A stretch of 9,690 bases of DNA from Thermoflavifilum sp. (lineage in GTDB: Bacteria; Bacteroidota; Bacteroidia; Chitinophagales; Chitinophagaceae), in contig JADGHY010000061.1 in assembly GCA_019683625.1 (NCBI GenBank), forward strand, positions 1-9,690, given 5' to 3'. Shown piece by piece: positions 5,996 to 9,690 of this stretch. The notes below the pieces were generated by a model, which was given only the letters and a program-made list of their open reading frames with translations, did no database searches and was not told the DNA's origin. Numbering within the stretch: position 1 is the first letter of the stretch; every line of letters starts with the position of its first letter. The translations under genes were made by a program, and so were the position numbers.

Positions 5996-8038
5996 TTATT
6001 TATGGGAAATGATAAAAACTTTTTTCTCTTTTCCTACACCCGTGATTGTCAATGATTTCCATAGTGGTGGCAGGCGTGTGGGAAGTTGTTCAATACCCTG
6101 TTCGGTGATCTGCAATCCGGCAAATCCATTTAAGACGGCCTGTAAAATGCCCCCAGCACCGGTTGCAAAGTAGGGGTTTGTGCCCCCTGCTGTTTCGGCC
6201 AACACGCCAAAGGGAGGCAATTCATTGGGCACATACCCCCGTTTGAACAGTGCATAAGCTTTTTCCGGATAGCCCAGTCGCTCATACAGTAAACTCAACA
6301 TCGCATAGCTCATGGCTGGTCCCTGCCCGATGCGGGGTTCATAATATTCCAGATCTTTTCGGATCTGTTGGGTGTCGGCCACCAAGCCCAGAGGATACGC
6401 CAATAAATTTACATCGGCTTGTTTAATGGGCTCACCATGATAGGTAGCGTGTTCACGAATCACACCATCTGGAAAATGCAGGATCACGATATGATCGGCA
6501 ACCTCCTGCCAGTTAGCATCGGGCTGCACGTGCAGGATTTGTGCGGCACGGATAGCATCGCGTAAATTGATGATGGCTGCCCCATTGGTAAACGCATCAT
6601 CATCCACATTTTCTGCCCATTCATCTGCGGCTACTACATTGCGGATATGATATCCATCTTTTTCTTTGCTTACCCTCGACACCCAGAAATCGGCCGTTGC
6701 TTTTAACACGGGATAGGCTTCATTTCGCAGCCAGGCCGTATCGTGTGTGACACAGAAATATTGCCATACGGCAAGGGCCACACATGCGGTGATATGATGT
6801 TCAAACGGGCCGGAAAGTGCCCATACAGGCGTCTCTTCCTCTCCGCTGGCTGCCGATTCCCAGGGGTACATGGCACCCCGATAACCATGTGCATAAGCAT
6901 TTTCCATGGCCTGTGGCAACCGATGAATCCGATATTCGATTAACGAACGGGCTATCTCGGGATGCAGCTGCAGCAGAACCGGATACATCCACAGATCAGC
7001 ATCCCAGAATACATGTCCGTTATACCCTAAACCGGATAAACCCATGGGGGAAAGGCTGTATCCCGATCCTGCCCGGGCAAATGCATAAAGATGATAGAGC
7101 ATGCTATGGATATCGCGTTGGGTGGAGTCATCTCCTTCAATCCGGATATCACTTTGCCAAAGCCTTTTCCAGGCACTATCATGCTGGGCAATAAGCTGTT
7201 GGCTGGTTTGCAGGGCTTCAAAAATCACCAGGCGTTCTGCTTCATTTGCCGGATCAGCACTCTGTGCGCTGCTTATGGTGGCGCCTGCAATGGAAAACTG
7301 ATAATGTTCACCCGGCTTCAGGCTTCGTGTGAATCGCATCAGATGACGATTATTATCCCACATTTCGTGGGTCACCAGAGGCTGTCTGTTACCCGATTCA
7401 TCAAAAATAAAACTGGTAGCCGCTGCTACAGATAATTTGCCGGTAGGACTGGATGCCGTGGAAAACAACAAGTGTAGAGGCCCATGCGGACTGGCAATGT
7501 CTTCATAATACTCGTGTACATCCCGCAACATATCGGGTGCTTCAATCACAGTGGCAGCAGAAATGGTAATAGGTTGCAAGGCTTCTATATCCACCGTAAT
7601 CAACGCATTGTAAGGCAACTGGCGCAAGGCACGCCATGCACAACTCACATGTGCCAGATTGCCCTGGTTGAAATAAGAAGTGAACACGGCACGGTGCATA
7701 TCGAGCTCCTGCCGGAAATGAGAAACATGTTGTGCATCCACAGGCTGACCATTGATAGATAATTCCACATTAGCAAAACTAAAAGTGCGCAACAAATTGC
7801 TTACCCGCCCACGACCATATTGATCATAAGCTCCATTCAACACGATCTCTTTCACCCGCAAAGGATCGGGAGCAGATACTATTCCCAATACTCCATTGGC
7901 TACGGTGACGCCATAATAATGAAGCGGATCAGGATGTTGAGCGGTGAGCCGCCAAATATCTATCTGAGATTGCTGAGCTGCAGCAGGATATGAACAAATG
8001 AGATACAAACAAGCACAGATGAGCCCTATGTTTTTCAT
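5996..8038 (-). CDS. Exported glycoside hydrolase family 65 (inverting alpha-glucoside hydrolase, possibly kojibiose-type)
   Basis: This 680-aa protein has a signal peptide (MKNIGLICACLYLICSYPAAAQ, cleavage likely after the alanine run near residue 21) and a full GH65 layout: an N-terminal beta-sandwich, a linker, the (alpha/alpha)6 barrel from about residue 305, and a short C-terminal beta part. GH65 landmarks seen are GHVFWDADLWMYP (341-353), GYRGAMYPWESAASGEEETP (385-404), KQADVNLLAYPLG (539-551) and LAETAGGTNPY (613-623). The probable general acid is E473 in ADEWAENVDDD. E615 in LAETAGG occupies the place of the general base of GH65 hydrolases; phosphorylases use a phosphate-binding loop there instead, so hydrolysis rather than phosphorolysis is predicted. 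Size, export and both glutamate positions resemble a Bacteroidota alpha-1,2-glucosidase (kojibiose hydrolase) as I remember it; trehalose or another alpha-glucoside remains possible. The gene starts 9 nt after a large VCBS protein gene, suggesting a periplasmic or surface step in glycan use. Confidence 0.93.
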   Translation of the reverse strand: MKNIGLICACLYLICSYPAAAQQSQIDIWRLTAQHPDPLHYYGVTVANGVLGIVSAPDPLRVKEIVLNGAYDQYGRGRVSNLLRTFSFANVELSINGQPVDAQHVSHFRQELDMHRAVFTSYFNQGNLAHVSCAWRALRQLPYNALITVDIEALQPITISAATVIEAPDMLRDVHEYYEDIASPHGPLHLLFSTASSPTGKLSVAAATSFIFDESGNRQPLVTHEMWDNNRHLMRFTRSLKPGEHYQFSIAGATISSAQSADPANEAERLVIFEALQTSQQLIAQHDSAWKRLWQSDIRIEGDDSTQRDIHSMLYHLYAFARAGSGYSLSPMGLSGLGYNGHVFWDADLWMYPVLLQLHPEIARSLIEYRIHRLPQAMENAYAHGYRGAMYPWESAASGEEETPVWALSGPFEHHITACVALAVWQYFCVTHDTAWLRNEAYPVLKATADFWVSRVSKEKDGYHIRNVVAADEWAENVDDDAFTNGAAIINLRDAIRAAQILHVQPDANWQEVADHIVILHFPDGVIREHATYHGEPIKQADVNLLAYPLGLVADTQQIRKDLEYYEPRIGQGPAMSYAMLSLLYERLGYPEKAYALFKRGYVPNELPPFGVLAETAGGTNPYFATGAGGILQAVLNGFAGLQITEQGIEQLPTRLPPLWKSLTITGVGKEKKVFIISHK

Positions 8039-8047
8039 ACTACAAAT

Positions 8048-9690
8048 TTATTTTCTTGTTAAAGGATGAACTTTAAAAAACAAGATCCGATCATTATATC
8101 GCGACACCATGATGAGCGAATCTGAAGCCCTGTGAATAGTTTTTACATCCCTCACTTCTCCCGATACATAAAATCCGGTTTGCCAGGGCCATTCCGGCGT
8201 AAAATGGCCTTTGCCGTCACCCAGCAACAGCAGCCCATCGTTGGCATCGTATCGTCCCTCAGCAGGCAGTGTGCCATAGAAATTGCCACCTACCAGGATA
8301 TCGGGATGCCCGTCCCGGTTAAAATCACCTACGTCAAACGCCTGAGCCGGCGCCACCTGTGCAGCTATAGGTAATGGAATAATGTCAAATTTTTGATTAC
8401 CCACATGATGAAGCCACACGGAGTTGAACAGGTATGCTTTCCAAACCTTTGCATGATGAATAGCCGATCCAAACAGCTCATCTACGGTTTTACTGGCAAA
8501 AGCATGATAATCAGGATATTTTCGGGTGATGATAGCTGGCATCTGAGCGGCTAACTCATCTCTTCCCAGGAAAGGATAATACTTTCCATTTCTTGCATAA
8601 GCAAGAATGATATCGTTTACGCTGTTGTTATCTAAATCACCGATAAACAATTTAATGGGATATTGCCTTGAAGGACGTAATTTGGAGTTTAATCCATAGT
8701 TTCCCACAACATAATCCATTTTACCATCCCCATCGAGATCTGCCGCCACGATCCGTCGCCACCAGCCATTGGTGTATTCCAAGCCCATTTGCCGGGTTAC
8801 ATTCTTTAAGTGCCCGTTTCCCATATTCTGGAAAAATGTGATCGGCATCCATTCTCCAACAACAATCAAATCAGGTTTTCCATCTTCATTGAAATCTGTC
8901 CAGATCGCATCCGTTACCAAGCCAATATGTTTCAATCCCGGAGCCAGCTGATCTGTTTCATCCCTGAAATGGCCATGCCCATCGTTGACCAACAGATAAG
9001 ATTGAGGTATGGTTCCATAATCCATGGCATCGGCTCTTCCACCCACAAATAGATCGGGATAGCCATCTCCATTCACATCGGCTACGGCCACACAGGATTT
9101 GTTTTCATACATAGGGGGCAATGCAGCTGTGTCCTTGATGAAATGACCATGCCCGTCATTCAGATAAACCCGATCGAGCAATGGCTTCATATGATTATAA
9201 AATTCGCCACCACCACTCACTACATACAGATCGGGATAACCATCATGATTCACATCCACAAAACAAGCATCTTCATCCATACAAGTGGAATCATCCTGAA
9301 AAGCAGGTTGAAAAGAGGGGAAGAATTGGCCATTGGGTTGCTGAATATACAGAACCCCTGGCTGAAATTTTCCCCCGCAGATATAAAAATCTTCCAGGCC
9401 GTCATTATTCACATCACCAATGGCTATTCTTGGAGCATCCGTAGAAACCATATGGGGTATCAGGGGTTGACGGGCAAAGTCTATAAAACTCTTGTCTCCC
9501 TGATGGTGAAATGTCACAGAAGACAGGCTGTCGGTAACATTGGCGAACAACCATGTTGCAGCATCCATCTGAGGAATGAGCCATGCTCCCTTATCTTTTG
9601 CCTGAGACTGATATAATGTTAATACCTGATCAGCATGTACATTTCTGAGCAACTGCATTTCTCCTCTTGGCCAGATTACCTGAACCGTAT
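8048..9690 (-). CDS. Large VCBS/FG-GAP repeat protein with internal ASPIC/UnbV domain (5' end beyond window)
   Basis: This is the C-terminal 547 residues of a longer protein. The reading frame stays open through the ATG at 9658 to the window edge, and the codons before it read TVQVIWPRGE, the conserved V-x-V-x-W-P-x-G strand of the ASPIC/UnbV domain, continuing as MQLLRNVHADQVLTL. So 9658 is an internal methionine. After the ASPIC end comes a second propeller. Calcium-loop motifs, numbered from that methionine, are at 82-90 (DVNNDGLED), 135-143 (DVNHDGYPD), 194-202 (DVNGDGYPD), 255-263 (DFNEDGKPD), 307-315 (DLDGDGKMD) and 445-453 (DFNRDGHPD), with a degenerate one at 341-349 (DLDNNSVND). The segment 355-373 (ARNGKYYPFLGRDELAAQM) is typical of Bacteroidota VCBS proteins of about 1,100 aa, often encoded near SusC/SusD genes. 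Surface or periplasmic location and a glycan or protein binding role are inferred. It is cotranscribed with GH65. Confidence 0.9.
   Translation of the reverse strand, partial: TVQVIWPRGEMQLLRNVHADQVLTLYQSQAKDKGAWLIPQMDAATWLFANVTDSLSSVTFHHQGDKSFIDFARQPLIPHMVSTDAPRIAIGDVNNDGLEDFYICGGKFQPGVLYIQQPNGQFFPSFQPAFQDDSTCMDEDACFVDVNHDGYPDLYVVSGGGEFYNHMKPLLDRVYLNDGHGHFIKDTAALPPMYENKSCVAVADVNGDGYPDLFVGGRADAMDYGTIPQSYLLVNDGHGHFRDETDQLAPGLKHIGLVTDAIWTDFNEDGKPDLIVVGEWMPITFFQNMGNGHLKNVTRQMGLEYTNGWWRRIVAADLDGDGKMDYVVGNYGLNSKLRPSRQYPIKLFIGDLDNNSVNDIILAYARNGKYYPFLGRDELAAQMPAIITRKYPDYHAFASKTVDELFGSAIHHAKVWKAYLFNSVWLHHVGNQKFDIIPLPIAAQVAPAQAFDVGDFNRDGHPDILVGGNFYGTLPAEGRYDANDGLLLLGDGKGHFTPEWPWQTGFYVSGEVRDVKTIHRASDSLIMVSRYNDRILFFKVHPLTRK

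Noticed and set aside
9143..9616. A 157-aa plus-strand open frame opposite the VCBS gene.
   Set aside because: It is a shadow of the repetitive calcium-loop codons on the other strand. Its low-complexity translation (many I, H and T) has no domain, leader or context of its own.
8048..9658. Treating the ATG at 9658 as the true start of the VCBS protein.
   Set aside because: The frame continues without a stop to the window edge and encodes the conserved WPRGE strand of the ASPIC domain, so the gene is 5'-truncated by the window.

Overview
The window looks like chromosomal DNA from a Bacteroidota bacterium, most likely a Chitinophagaceae-type organism. The evidence is the gene families (large VCBS/ASPIC-UnbV proteins, an exported GH65 enzyme, an AHSA1 gene next to a YdeI/DUF1801 gene), a TAnnTTTG-type promoter box, A/T-rich leaders without clear Shine-Dalgarno sequences, and moderate GC. 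The genus is inference only. Seven complete protein genes and one partial gene are supported. No tRNA, rRNA, CRISPR array or insertion sequence is visible.

Left end, + strand (1-1126): a small AHSA1/SRPBCC ligand-binding protein, then a two-domain DUF1801 + YdeI/OmpD-associated protein. They converge on the minus-strand block across about 70 bp.

Middle, - strand (1196-5184), in transcription order: two tandem AhpD/carboxymuconolactone-decarboxylase-like proteins about 75% identical to each other, a strong hairpin terminator, a 600-aa exported beta-propeller protein of the CRTAC1/UnbV type, and a multi-spanning membrane protein related to RnfD/NqrB and resembling the UnbU proteins of enediyne clusters. 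The last two form a short operon behind a good Bacteroidota -7 box. This UnbV-UnbU-like pair beside duplicated thiol-peroxidase-like genes is the most interesting part of the window and may be an uncharacterised envelope redox module.

Right end, - strand (5436-9690), one tight operon with 9- and 14-nt gaps: the 3' part of a large VCBS protein whose ASPIC/UnbV domain lies upstream of a second propeller (its 5' part is beyond the right edge), a secreted GH65 alpha-glucoside hydrolase with both expected catalytic glutamates, and an unrecognised small membrane-anchored protein with a GTG start. This resembles the accessory part of a glycan-utilisation locus. Any SusC/SusD genes would lie beyond the right edge and cannot be seen.
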